39,078 nucleotides of DNA from an uncultured Mailhella sp. (GCF_905187505.1 NZ_CAJJIC010000009.1:1-39078), one strand, 5' to 3'; counted from the stretch's first letter, positions 1 through 7,854 are shown. Program-made: numbers and translations. Notes: generated from the letters alone by a model not told the origin.

Positions 1-43
1 CGCACGGCAGAGAAACGCCCCCCCTTCTCCGCATGCGCAAAAC

Positions 44-74
44 GGCCGGAGGCGACGAACGTCGCGCTCCGGCC
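44..74 (-). terminator. Terminator hairpin after hisG
   Basis: An 8-bp perfect outer stem (44-51 with 67-74) encloses a second 5-bp stem (52-56 with 61-65) with one bulged base. On the minus strand it is followed by GTTTTG. It lies 27 bases beyond the hisG stop codon, so it probably ends the rny-hisI-hisG transcript. The T tract is short, so termination efficiency is uncertain. Confidence 0.7.
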
Positions 75-100
75 ACACATGCGGTTTCAGCAGCAAAAAG

Positions 101-1006
101 CTAGATGACCTTGTTCAGGCTGTATTCCAGAATGCCTTCGGCACCCAGGGCGTGCAGCTGAGGAATAAGATCGCGCACCACGTTGGTGTCGACCACGGTT
201 TCCAGCGACACCCAGGCGGGATCGCGCAGAGAAGCCACGGTGGGGGAGTTCAGCGCGGGAAGAAGGCCGAGAATGGCGTCGAGACGCGCCGTGGGAGCGT
301 TCATCTTGAGGCACACGAAGCTTTCCGCCCGCAGAGCGCCCTGAAGCAGAAGGTCGATCTGTTCGATCTTGCGGCGGCTGGCCGGATCATTCCACACGTC
401 GCGGTTGGCGATGAGCACGGTATTGCTGGCCATGACCTCGTCGATGACGCGCAGGCCGTGCGCACGGATGGTGGTCTCGGTTTCGGTCACTTCCACGATG
501 GCGTCTGCCAAGCCTTCCACGACCTTGGCTTCGGTGGCACCCCAGGAATAGTTGATCTGAACCGGAACGCCCTTTTTCTCGAAGTAGCGGGTGCTCACGC
601 CCACAAGTTCCGTGGAAATGCGCTTGCCTTCAAGATCGGCCGCGCACTGATAGGGAGAGTCGCCGGCCACGGCCAGCACCCAGCGGGCCTTGCGGTTGGA
701 CACCTTGGAATAAACAAGATCGGAAATCACCACCACGGGAGCATCGCTGTCATCCTTGCCGCCGTAAGGCACGCCGCGCTCTTCCAGCCAGTCCTTGCCG
801 GTGAGGGCCACGTCGAGAATTCCGTTCTGGATGTATTCGGGAATCTCCTGCACGCGGCAGAGGCGGGCGGTGAGTTCGGGATCGTTGATGTCAGGGAAAT
901 AGTTGCGGACGTGCTTATGGATCTTCCATCCGGCCTTGTCGAAAAGGGCGATGGTTGCTTCTTCCAGTGAACCTTTGGGAATGCCGAGCTTGAGCTGAGA
1001 TTTCAT
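101..1006 (-). CDS. hisG: ATP phosphoribosyltransferase, long (hexameric) form
   Basis: This enzyme carries out the first committed step of histidine biosynthesis, condensing ATP with PRPP to phosphoribosyl-ATP. At 301 residues it matches the long HisG form, which carries its own C-terminal ACT-like histidine-binding domain and does not need HisZ. The N-terminus has the family pattern LGIPKGSLEEAT, followed by a periplasmic-binding-protein-like core with GISTELVGVSTRYF-type phosphate contacts (here GKRISTELVGVSTRYF near residue 130) and VEVTETETT near residue 175, where PRPP binds. The last 80 residues look like the regulatory domain. It starts 11 bases after hisI stops, so the two are almost certainly cotranscribed. 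Only hisI and hisG of the pathway are in the window. Feedback inhibition by histidine is expected from the family and not shown here. Confidence 0.96.
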   Translation of the reverse strand: MKSQLKLGIPKGSLEEATIALFDKAGWKIHKHVRNYFPDINDPELTARLCRVQEIPEYIQNGILDVALTGKDWLEERGVPYGGKDDSDAPVVVISDLVYSKVSNRKARWVLAVAGDSPYQCAADLEGKRISTELVGVSTRYFEKKGVPVQINYSWGATEAKVVEGLADAIVEVTETETTIRAHGLRVIDEVMASNTVLIANRDVWNDPASRRKIEQIDLLLQGALRAESFVCLKMNAPTARLDAILGLLPALNSPTVASLRDPAWVSLETVVDTNVVRDLIPQLHALGAEGILEYSLNKVI

Positions 1007-1017
1007 GCTGAGAGCCT

Positions 1018-1419
1018 CTATTTCTTATACACTTCGGCGGGATCAAAGACCTGCGGGCAGCAGACGGACACTTCGGAGCTGCCGGGCGTGAGCCGCCGGT
1101 AAAAACAGCTGCTTCTGCCGGTATGGCAGGCGGCACCGCCTATCTGTTCGATTTCCAGCACCACGGCGTCGGAATCGCAGTCGAGGCGTATGGCCTTCAC
1201 GATCTGCACGTTGCCGGAACTTTCTCCCTTGTGCCACAGCTTCTGACGGCTGCGGCTCCAGTAATGGGCCTCGCCGGTGGCAAGGGTGGCCTCCCACGCT
1301 TCCCGGTTCATCCAGGCAAGCATGAGCACTTCGCCGGTGGCGGCGTCCTGCGCAACGGCGGCAATGAGGCCCCCGGACTTGGAAAAATCGGGAACGAAGT
1401 CGGATGGAGCTTGGAACAT
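1018..1419 (-). CDS. hisI: Phosphoribosyl-AMP cyclohydrolase
   Basis: This enzyme opens the adenine ring of phosphoribosyl-AMP in the third step of histidine synthesis. It is a 133-residue, single-domain HisI without the HisE pyrophosphohydrolase domain that is fused to it in enterobacteria. Diagnostic features are [26 protein letters not shown] near the N-terminus, the Mg-binding DCDSDA motif, and the zinc cysteines in [12 protein letters not shown] separate HisE would be needed and is not in the window. It lies 68 bases downstream of rny and 11 bases upstream of hisG on the same strand, so it may be read from the rny transcript as well as from a promoter of its own, although none is obvious. 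Confidence 0.96.
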   Translation of the reverse strand: MFQAPSDFVPDFSKSGGLIAAVAQDAATGEVLMLAWMNREAWEATLATGEAHYWSRSRQKLWHKGESSGNVQIVKAIRLDCDSDAVVLEIEQIGGAACHTGRSSCFYRRLTPGSSEVSVCCPQVFDPAEVYKK

Positions 1420-1487
1420 GAGACGGTATCCTTATGAGGGTTGTGCAATGAACGTCGTTTTAATCCGCAATGATGACGGCAATATGA

Positions 1488-3050
1488 CTATTTTGCGAAG
1501 CCTACGGCGCGGCGTTCGCGGATGACCGTGACGCGGATCTGGCCGGGGTAGGTGAGATTCTCCTCGATCTTGGCGGAAATGTCCTTGCACAGAAGATAGG
1601 TGCTGTCGTCGTCCACGTTGTCGGAGTTGACGATGACGCGCAGCTCACGGCCTGCCTGAATGGCGTAGGACTTGGCCACGCCCTCGAAGGAATCGGCGAT
1701 GTTCTCGAGGTCTTCAAGACGCTTGACGTAGTTTTCAAGCAGCTCCTTGCGCGCGCCGGGCCTTGCTCCAGAGAGGGAGTCCGCGGCCTGCACGAGCACG
1801 GCGAGCGCCGTTTCGGGATGCACGTCCTCATGGTGGGCGGCGATGGCGTGAACGATGTCCTTGCCTTCCCCGTACTTCTTGGCGATGTCCGCGCCGATGA
1901 GGGCGTGGGAGCCTTCCACCTCATGGTCCACGGCCTTGCCGATGTCGTGCAGAAGACCGGCGCGCTTGGCGCGCTTGATGTCCATGCCGAGCTCGGCGGC
2001 CATCATGCCGCAGAGGGCGGAAACTTCAAGGGAATGCTGAAGCACGTTCTGCGTGAAGCTCGTGCGGTACTTGAGCTGACCGAGGAGCCGGATGATGTCG
2101 GGGCTTATGCCGTGCACGCCCGCGTCGAAGGTGGCCTGTTCGCCCACTTCGCGAATCTGCACCTCCAGTTCCTGCTCGCACTTGTGCACCACGTCCTCGA
2201 TGCGGGCGGGATGAATGCGCCCGTCCTGAATGAGGCGCTCGAGAGCCATGCGCGCCACCTGACGACGGATGGGGCTGTAGGCGGAAAGAATGACGGTTTC
2301 CGGAGTGTCGTCTATGATGAGATCCACGCCCGTGGCTGCTTCCAGCGCACGGATGTTGCGGCCTTCACGACCGATGATGCGGCCCTTCATGTCCTCGCTC
2401 GGCAGGGTGACGGCCGTCACCGTCTGCTCGCCCACATAGTCGCCGGCATAGCGCTGTATGGCGCAGGCCAGAATTTCCTTGGCCTTGCGGTCGGCCGTCT
2501 CGCGGGCCTCGGTTTCAATGACGCGCATCATCTTGGCCGCTTCGTGACGGGTACGGGCCTCGATTTCTTCAAACAGACGGGTCTTGGCCTCCTCGGCCGT
2601 CAGCCCGGAAACTTCCTGAAGACGGCGCTCCTGCTCGTCGAGTCTGGCCTCGACCTGGCTTTCCTTTTCGGCAATCACGCGCTCGCGCTGCGCCTGCTCC
2701 TTCTCCTGGGCAAGAATGTCGTGCTCCTTCTGCGTGATGCGCTCCATCTTCTCTTCCATGCGGTCGCTGATGTCCTGGAGCTTCTTCTCACGGTTCTTGA
2801 GAGCCCGTTCCTGATCCTTGCACTCCATTTCAAAGGAGTGCTTCTGGCTGAATATTTCGTTCTGCCCCTGAAGCAGGATTTCCTTTTTCTGTGCCTGCGC
2901 TTCCTTGCGGGCTTCTTCCACGATGCGGCTGGCGAGATCGTTGGCTTCGCCTATGCGCTTGCTGGTCACATGACGCTGTATGAAAACGCCGATGAGCGCT
3001 CCGGCCACGAGACTGACCAGCGCAAAGGCGTAAATGATGATGTCATCCAT
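1488..3050 (-). CDS. rny: Ribonuclease Y
   Basis: This is a membrane-anchored endoribonuclease that starts mRNA decay. With the start at 3050 the product is 520 residues, the normal length for RNase Y. It has one N-terminal transmembrane segment (about residues 4-24), a long charged coiled coil (about 30-200), a KH RNA-binding domain with [10 protein letters not shown], and an HD phosphohydrolase domain carrying the metal-binding [12 protein letters not shown] near residue 368. The frame remains open upstream to 3233, but that extension has no membrane or rny-like sequence, so MDDIIIYAF is the right start. An AGGAAT sequence lies just upstream of this ATG. The 6S RNA gene and zapA precede it on the same strand, and hisI follows. 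Confidence 0.97.
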   Translation of the reverse strand: MDDIIIYAFALVSLVAGALIGVFIQRHVTSKRIGEANDLASRIVEEARKEAQAQKKEILLQGQNEIFSQKHSFEMECKDQERALKNREKKLQDISDRMEEKMERITQKEHDILAQEKEQAQRERVIAEKESQVEARLDEQERRLQEVSGLTAEEAKTRLFEEIEARTRHEAAKMMRVIETEARETADRKAKEILACAIQRYAGDYVGEQTVTAVTLPSEDMKGRIIGREGRNIRALEAATGVDLIIDDTPETVILSAYSPIRRQVARMALERLIQDGRIHPARIEDVVHKCEQELEVQIREVGEQATFDAGVHGISPDIIRLLGQLKYRTSFTQNVLQHSLEVSALCGMMAAELGMDIKRAKRAGLLHDIGKAVDHEVEGSHALIGADIAKKYGEGKDIVHAIAAHHEDVHPETALAVLVQAADSLSGARPGARKELLENYVKRLEDLENIADSFEGVAKSYAIQAGRELRVIVNSDNVDDDSTYLLCKDISAKIEENLTYPGQIRVTVIRERRAVGFAK

Positions 3051-3201
3051 GATAATTCCTGTGATATGTTGACGGGCAAAGCCCGACAGTCCGGAACGGC
3101 CGAAGGGCGCGCCGAAGCATCGCGGACAGGCCGCGTCCCGAAAAGGGGAATCTGGAAATTCCGTCCCGCGGACGGACAAGAAGCTCAGAGGAAGGAAAAA
3201 A

Positions 3202-3380
3202 GAACCCGGGATGCCGTGAAAAGCTGCTGGCACGAGACCTTGTGGTCTCCAAGTGGGCGCCTGTCCGAAACTTCAGGCTGCCCGCATATTGCGGGTATGC
3301 ACACCATTTCGGAGACTGGCTCCCTGCTAACGCTAGTGAGGCCGGCGCAAGCCAGCTTCCCACGCACACCCCAGGGAATA
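3202..3380 (-). ncRNA. ssrS: 6S RNA
   Basis: The roughly 180-nt minus-strand sequence between zapA and rny folds as 6S RNA, which binds the sigma-70 RNA polymerase holoenzyme and inhibits it when nutrients are short. Visible parts on the minus strand are: a terminal closing stem made from about 3378-3353 and 3205-3230, with CCC/GGG, GGG/CCC, GUG/CAC and GGAAGC/GCUUUU pairings; a central bubble; the small 3'-side bubble hairpin GAGACC-ACAA-GGUCUC (3249-3234); and an apical arm closed by CCGAAA/UUUCGG with a CCCGC-AAUAU-GCGGG tip. A run of U follows the closing stem. The position directly after zapA is the same neighbourhood that ssrS has in enterobacteria. The ends are estimated from the fold, so they may be off by several bases. 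Confidence 0.88.
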
Positions 3381-3413
3381 TGGGTACCGGAAGAGCTTCG
3401 GCAGTCTGCGCTG

Positions 3414-3695
3414 CTACTTGCCGTCATCCTCCGGCGTGTTCTCCTTCAAGTTCTGCAAAAGCTCGTCCAGTCGCGAATTCATGCGGCTTTTCTGCTCCTG
3501 CAGTTCCAGCAGGTCATCGGCCATGCCTATGAGAAGCATGACCAGCAACCTGTCTCTGCCGAACTGACCGCCCTGCGCCTTTACCTTGCCATATCTTTCC
3601 TCGACGTACTGTCTGGCCTTTTCCACGCGGTCGGGAGCAGCCTCGGTACGGAACGCGACCTGAAGATCGCAAAGGTCAAGATGATAGCTGTGCAT
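3414..3695 (-). CDS. zapA: Cell division protein ZapA
   Basis: ZapA is a small cytoplasmic protein that cross-links FtsZ filaments and stabilises the division ring. The product has 93 residues, typical for short ZapA proteins. The N-terminal half (YHLDLCDLQVAFRTEAAPDRVEKARQYVEERY, read in pieces) matches the ZapA globular head pattern. It is followed by a helical segment with DRLLVMLLIGMADDLLELQ and a C-terminal coiled coil ending in an acidic tail. It lies 15 bases downstream of a ZapB-like gene, and the 6S RNA begins about 33 bases after its stop. That zapB-zapA-ssrS order supports the call more strongly than the weakly conserved sequence does. Confidence 0.85.
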   Translation of the reverse strand: MHSYHLDLCDLQVAFRTEAAPDRVEKARQYVEERYGKVKAQGGQFGRDRLLVMLLIGMADDLLELQEQKSRMNSRLDELLQNLKENTPEDDGK

Positions 3696-3710
3696 GGCGG
3701 CTGCCTGCCA

Positions 3711-3974
3711 TTAACCGTTCTGCTGCGGTTCGGCGGCAGGCAAGGTATCCTGGATACGGCTGATCAGCGCGTCGACCCTGTTGCAGGCCTCGTCGCGGAC
3801 GCTGCGTTCACGATTGAGCTGTTCCTGAAGTTCTTCGGAAGCCATCTGTCCGAGCTCCAGATCTTCACGAAGGCGCTTGCCTTCCTCGCGGAGCTGATGG
3901 TTCTCCTCCCGGAGTCGGTCCAGTTCCTGAATGAGACTATCAATACGCTGAGCCAGCAGTTCCAACTTTTCCAT
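3711..3974 (-). CDS. zapB: ZapB-like coiled-coil cell division protein
   Basis: The product has 87 residues and is almost entirely coiled coil. It has heptad-like leucine, glutamate and arginine spacing from MEKLELLAQRIDSLIQELD through to about residue 70, then a short PAAEPQQNG tail. This is the shape of ZapB, a cytoplasmic coiled-coil filament that works with ZapA at the division septum. It sits 15 bases upstream of zapA and is probably cotranscribed with it. Coiled-coil proteins are hard to assign by sequence alone, so the name rests on the neighbour and on length. A generic DUF904-type protein is the alternative description of the same family. Confidence 0.72.
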   Translation of the reverse strand: MEKLELLAQRIDSLIQELDRLREENHQLREEGKRLREDLELGQMASEELQEQLNRERSVRDEACNRVDALISRIQDTLPAAEPQQNG

Positions 3975-4183
3975 AACTCGTCTATCTCCTTGAGAACCGG
4001 CGGGACGCAGTCAGCGCCGGTTCCGAGCATTTTTGTACGTGCCGGAAACTTCCGGCCATTATCGCGAAGCGCAGAGAACATGATTATGACGGCAATGTTT
4101 CCTCTTGCGCTCTTTCCTTATTGATAAGCTATGGCGGCCGGATGAGCAAGTACATAGAGCGCCCATTATTGGCAAAGTTCGCA

Positions 4184-4214
4184 GAAAAAACAAAAAAGAC
4201 GGCTTCCGGCCGTC
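4184..4214 (-). terminator. Strong rho-independent terminator with no assigned upstream gene
   Basis: On the minus strand the stem GACGGC (4214-4209) pairs with GCCGTC (4203-4198) around a five-base loop and is followed by TTTTTTGTTTTTTC. Stem plus long U tract is a textbook intrinsic terminator. Nothing protein-coding lies upstream of it on this strand before the rex terminator at 4992-5024. This is one reason to suspect a small RNA transcript in between. Confidence 0.7.
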
Positions 4215-4299
4215 CCCCCGGAAAATTTTGCCCCGAAGTGCGTGTCCTGCTGCCGCTCCTGACGAAAAAAACGCTCGTCCGCGGCGGCTTTCGTGCGGC

Positions 4300-4415
4300 A
4301 AAAAGCCCCTGAGAGGGCAGCTCTCACAGACGCCCGGCGTGAGCGACCGTGATTTTCCAGAAAATCCCTGTCCGCTCACCTTGCCGTCGGACAGGCGACG
4401 CGCTCACGCCCTGCC
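4300..4415 (-). ncRNA. Candidate structured small RNA (three-way junction), unrecognised
   Basis: Two perfect 10-base arms at 4336-4345 and 4401-4410 can close a helix. After a two-base bulge, 4348-4350 also pairs with 4398-4400. Inside lie two adjoining hairpins: 4351-4357 with 4360-4366 (GATTTTC/GAAAATC) and 4367-4374 with 4388-4395 (CCTGTCCG/CGGACAGG, 13-base loop). Together they form a compact three-way junction. On the minus strand a further 6-bp hairpin (TGAGAG/CTCTCA, about 4326-4310) and GGGGCTTTTT follow, then the stronger terminator at 4184-4214. The AT-rich patch at 4441-4580 could hold a promoter. I see no tmRNA, SRP or RNase P motifs. The strand is inferred from the U tracts. Either end could be wrong, and the element could instead be a DNA-level palindrome. 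Confidence 0.4.
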
Positions 4416-4991
4416 GGAAGCTCCTGCCGACTTCGCCCCGAACGACTTGTGAAAAAATATTCATTTACGTTCGGACTTTCACGCCGCTCTCGAATGAAAA
4501 AGCACGAACAACCAATAAAAAATTAAAAATACCAAGATATTACCGTATCATACTTTCCCATCAGGTCACGCATGAAAAACCGTCCCCTGAAAAAAGGCGG
4601 GGCATCTTTTCAACGGCAGCTCCCGCGTTGTCCGCTCGACGCCCTCCGACAATCTCCTGACTGAAGAGTGCCCGTCATGGCAGGCGAATTCAGGGAATGC
4701 CCGGCGTTTCGACTTGACGCCTCAAGACGTACAGGGGCTTCCTTCGTCGCCGGCGCGTCTCTCCGTCCGTCACGCGGGCCCCCCAAAGGACAACGTTTCC
4801 ATGCCCGACAAGAACTTTTCCTGCCGGCCAGGGACAGACCGGACAGGAGACCCACGATGGAAAATGAACGCGACGCTGCCGACTCGTCGAAAGACGCCGA
4901 CCTCCGGCAGGCCGGGGCGCAGCCCGGACAAACTCCTGTTTTCTGAGAAAACGCGCCGTCTCCCCAGATCCGAGGACAGCGGCGGGCAATG

Positions 4992-5024
4992 AAAAAGCCC
5001 GTCAGAGCAAAGTCCGACGGGCTT
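4992..5024 (-). terminator. Terminator of the atp-rex cluster
   Basis: A perfect 9-bp stem (AAGCCCGTC at 4995-5003 with GACGGGCTT at 5016-5024) is followed by a U tract on the minus strand. It lies 20 bases past the rex stop codon and should end the atpZ-atpI-atpB-atpE-rex transcript. Confidence 0.85.
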
Positions 5025-5044
5025 GAAAGGCGGAGCAGAACGAC

Positions 5045-5689
5045 TCAGCGCTGCTTCGTGGAGATGTTGAACGTCAAAGAATAAATCTGATGGAAGAAGT
5101 TGACGTATTCCACAAACACGTGATCCGGCACGGTGATGCGGGCGGCGGAGTAGTTCAGAATGCCCTTGATGCCGGCATCGACGAGCTGGGTGGCCGCGCG
5201 CTGGGCGCGTTCCGGCGGCACGGTGATGATGCCGATCTCGATGCCGAGTTCAGGCACCTTTTCCATGAGGGTCTTGGTGCAGTAGACTTCCAGCCCGTAG
5301 AGCTTTTCACCGATCTTGAAGGGGTCGCAGTCGAAGGCGCCCACGATGGTGAAGCCGTGGCGGCGAAATTCCTGATAGTTAAGCAGGGCCCGGCCCATGT
5401 TGCCCACGCCCACGAGAGCGGCGCGCCACTCGCGGTTGGCATTGAGGCAGGCCTTGATGACTTCCAGCAGATACGACACGTAGTAGCCTACACCACGAAC
5501 GCCAAATTCGCCGAAGTAGGCGAGATCCTTACGAACCTGTGAGGCGTTGACGTCGCAAGCGCGGGACAGGGGTTCGGAGGAGATGACCTGGACGCCATCC
5601 TTGTCCATGGCTTCAAGAACCTGGAGATAGGTGGCGAGCCGCTGAATGGTAGCGCGGGGGATGTGTTCGTATTTAGGAGTCTGATTCAT
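5045..5689 (-). CDS. rex: Redox-sensing transcriptional repressor Rex
   Basis: Rex senses the NADH/NAD+ ratio and represses energy-metabolism genes when NADH is low. It is cytoplasmic and dimeric. The 214-residue length is typical. Residues 1-80 form a winged helix with the family pattern IPRATIQRLATYLQVLE and the recognition region NASQVRKDLAYFGEFGVRGVGY. The Rossmann domain follows with the NAD(H)-binding VGVGNMGRALL near residue 92 and GAFDCDPFKIG. The C-terminal helix FVEYVNFFHQIYSLTF is the domain-swapped dimer helix. It is the last gene of the F0 cluster, 68 bases after atpE. In Desulfovibrio vulgaris rex is also adjacent to atpE. A clear Rex operator was not found upstream of any gene here. 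Confidence 0.96.
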   Translation of the reverse strand: MNQTPKYEHIPRATIQRLATYLQVLEAMDKDGVQVISSEPLSRACDVNASQVRKDLAYFGEFGVRGVGYYVSYLLEVIKACLNANREWRAALVGVGNMGRALLNYQEFRRHGFTIVGAFDCDPFKIGEKLYGLEVYCTKTLMEKVPELGIEIGIITVPPERAQRAATQLVDAGIKGILNYSAARITVPDHVFVEYVNFFHQIYSLTFNISTKQR

Positions 5690-5757
5690 TGTCTTGGCTG
5701 GCCGGTTAAAAGAATAGGGGCGGAAAGAAATATATCCTTCCCGCCCGATAAATGCAA

Positions 5758-6087
<330 letters not shown>

Positions 6088-6140
6088 TTACAATTATGAG
6101 TGTTGAGGCCGTAAGGCCATTCCCCCGAGGTAAGGTCGGC

Positions 6141-6866
6141 TTAGTGGGCGTGTTCCACGGAGCCCTGGATGTAGATCATGGACAGGATGAACAGGATGAA
6201 GGCCTGCAGCACCTTGCCCAAGAGGAACAGGAAGTACATGGGAACCGTGCCGAGCAGCACGCCGACGTAGATGCTGGCGCCGAAGCCGAAGAAGATGATG
6301 AGCGTCATTTCTTCCGCGAAGATGTTGCCGAAAAGACGGAGCGACATGGACAGCGGACGGGCCAGATGCGAAATGATTTCAATGGGGAACATCAGGGGAA
6401 TCAGCGGCTTGCTGGAGCCGGTGAAGTGATGGATGTACCCGAATCCCCAGGTGCGGATGCCCACATAGTTGTAATAGATGAACACGCACAGGGCGATGGA
6501 AATGGTGGTGTTCAGATTGGCGGTGGGAGCGTCGCAGCCGGGCACGAGACCCAGCAGGTTCATGGTGAGAACGTAGATGAAGATGGAGGCGAGCAGAGGC
6601 ACGAAACGGCGACCCTTTTCTTCGCCGAGGTTGTTCAGCACGAACTTTTCCAGTCCGTCCACAAGAGCCTCGAAGAAGATCTGGAACTTGCCGGGCACGA
6701 TGCTGAGTCTCTTGCGCAGCACGAGTCCGGTAACGAGCAGGATGGCCATGCCGAGCCAGGTGAAGAACACATACTTGGTTTCAATGGTCATGCCCGCAAC
6801 CGTGATCTGATCCATATGGAAAATGGTCGACAAGAGAAGCGGGTGCGCCAGTCCAGATGCTGCCAT
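6141..6866 (-). CDS. atpB: F0F1 ATP synthase subunit a
   Basis: This is the stator membrane subunit that provides the ion half-channels next to the c ring. The product has 241 residues with five or six hydrophobic helices. The essential arginine is Arg177 in SMSLRLFGNIFAEE, and the C-terminal helix pair ends in LGKVLQAFILFILSMIYIQG, which is typical of the family. An AGGAGG sequence seven bases upstream of ATG 6866 fixes the start. It follows atpI by 30 bases and precedes atpE by 65 bases. F1 genes and the b subunits are not in the window, so F0 and F1 genes are split in this genome. Confidence 0.97.
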   Translation of the reverse strand: MAASGLAHPLLLSTIFHMDQITVAGMTIETKYVFFTWLGMAILLVTGLVLRKRLSIVPGKFQIFFEALVDGLEKFVLNNLGEEKGRRFVPLLASIFIYVLTMNLLGLVPGCDAPTANLNTTISIALCVFIYYNYVGIRTWGFGYIHHFTGSSKPLIPLMFPIEIISHLARPLSMSLRLFGNIFAEEMTLIIFFGFGASIYVGVLLGTVPMYFLFLLGKVLQAFILFILSMIYIQGSVEHAH

Positions 6867-6896
6867 GGAAAACCTCCTGTATGTGCCCCAGGCTTT

Positions 6897-7331
6897 TCAA
6901 CCCCGGAAAATCAAAGAGACCGGAATGATTATCATCGCCGTGGAAAGACCGACCGCAAGGGCGACCGGGCTCGCCTGAAAAAAGACTAATGCTATATACA
7001 CGAAAATTCCGGTAATGAAAAGCCTCAATTGCGTTCTGATGAGCAAACCTTTTTTCACAATGCGCGCCCGGGAAAGACCGTTCTTGTCCTCGTCGGGCAT
7101 GGACGCAGGAAGAGCCTGCTGGATGAAAAGGGCAAGAGTATAGAAATTCCAGAATGATAGCACGGACATGACCCCGCTCCAGAACACGCCGTCTCTCCAG
7201 GGAAGAAGGGCGGTTCCCACGACGAAGAGCAGCAGGGAAAAAAGAAAAAGGTTCCTCGCGGCCCGGCGCAGAGGCGCATGAATGAATCCGCTTCTCCACA
7301 GGCGGCGATCCACTTGTTCAATTATGCTCAT
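6897..7331 (-). CDS. atpI: ATP synthase subunit I
   Basis: This is a small inner-membrane protein of the AtpI family, thought to help c-ring assembly. Taking ATG 7331 gives 144 residues starting MSIIEQVDRRLWRSG. It has four hydrophobic stretches: about residues 26-42, 50-66, 100-117 and 121-140. The two pairs are separated by a charged cytoplasmic-looking loop around residues 75-95. The frame is open up to 7442, but the extra residues are basic and overlap atpZ, so the shorter start is preferred. It then overlaps the end of atpZ by 14 bases, which suggests translational coupling. Confidence 0.82.
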   Translation of the reverse strand: MSIIEQVDRRLWRSGFIHAPLRRAARNLFLFSLLLFVVGTALLPWRDGVFWSGVMSVLSFWNFYTLALFIQQALPASMPDEDKNGLSRARIVKKGLLIRTQLRLFITGIFVYIALVFFQASPVALAVGLSTAMIIIPVSLIFRG

Positions 7332-7854
7332 GCTCGTCCTTTTTCTCGTCTTCTTCATATTCCCGAAGCTCGCGGCGAATGGCTTCAAGCGACTCGCCGA
7401 GCTCATCGAGATCCTGCTCGGAAGGATCCGCCGTGCCCGCAAGTATGGACGCCGTCAGATCATCCTTCCGTTCGGCACCGCCTTCCGCGGCTGCGAGGGA
7501 TTCCGCCGTGTCGGGCACGATCGAGGCTTTTGCCGGATCCGGCGCGGCGTTTCTGCGCTCCTTTTCCTCTTCCTTCCGTTCGGCCTCGCGCCTGGCCTTT
7601 TCCGCCGCGTCGCGCTCGGCGTTGCTCCTTGCCAGATAGCGGGCGTCTATCCACACGTTGCGAAAGCCCGCGGCAAGTCCGAGCAGCAGGCCCACGGCCG
7701 CGCCCACGGGCCACGAGTCGAGCCACTTGTCCACCAGCCACCCGAGCCCGCCGCCCACGATGGGGCCGGACACCATGTGCAGTCCCATGGTGCTGGCCGT
7801 GCCGAGCAGGCTTATCTGTCCCTTCGGTTCGCTCCGTTTCTTCTCCTCGCTCAT
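7318..7854 (-). CDS. atpZ: AtpZ/AtpI-family membrane protein with long charged tail
   Basis: This is the first gene of the F0 cluster. The first 70 residues are AtpZ-like: a cytoplasmic start, a glycine-rich hydrophobic helix (STMGLHMVSGPIVGGGLGWL), the polar turn DKWLDSWP, and a second helix (VGAAVGLLLGLAAGFRNVW). AtpZ with AtpI has been linked to Mg2+/Ca2+ transport and to ATP synthase assembly. Unusually, about 108 further residues follow. They are dominated by Glu, Lys, Arg and Ala, first an EKARREAERKEEEKERR-type helix and then an acidic region, ending in KKDEHEHN. Most AtpZ proteins stop near 100 residues. The tail is probably cytoplasmic, but its function is unknown. Confidence 0.8.
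   Translation of the reverse strand: MSEEKKRSEPKGQISLLGTASTMGLHMVSGPIVGGGLGWLVDKWLDSWPVGAAVGLLLGLAAGFRNVWIDARYLARSNAERDAAEKARREAERKEEEKERRNAAPDPAKASIVPDTAESLAAAEGGAERKDDLTASILAGTADPSEQDLDELGESLEAIRRELREYEEDEKKDEHEHN

Larger units (their letters stand above)
3975..5044. other. Long intergenic region with AT-rich patch and structured RNA candidate
   Basis: This stretch of about 1070 bases between zapB and rex contains no open frame that looks like a protein by composition or by recognisable motif. It holds a minus-strand terminator-like hairpin at 4184-4214, a strongly folded candidate RNA at about 4300-4415, a conspicuously AT-rich patch at about 4441-4580 in an otherwise GC-rich window, two overlapping tiny frames with plausible Shine-Dalgarno sequences near 4801-4992, and the rex terminator at 4992-5024. 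The zapB promoter should lie at about 3985-4140, but I cannot point to a clear one. Confidence 0.7.

Noticed and set aside
1818..4124. A 768-residue open frame on the plus strand opposite rny and zapA
   Set aside because: It is antisense to clear genes and to the 6S RNA. Its sequence is a low-complexity mixture rich in Leu, His, Gly and Ala with no motif, typical of the shadow frames in GC-rich DNA.
4059..4379. A 106-codon minus-strand frame upstream of zapB
   Set aside because: It overlaps the structured RNA candidate and the orphan terminator, and has an Arg/Ser/Cys-rich composition and no ribosome site.
4447..4466. Possible Rex operator (TTGTGAA followed by ATTCATTTA)
   Set aside because: Only the left half matches the Rex consensus. 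The half-site spacing is six instead of four, and no regulated gene start is near.
4610..4990. Protein genes in the 4.6-5.0 kb interval on either strand
   Set aside because: Several overlapping frames of 60-100 codons exist, but all have shadow-like Arg/Pro/Ser composition and none shows a motif.
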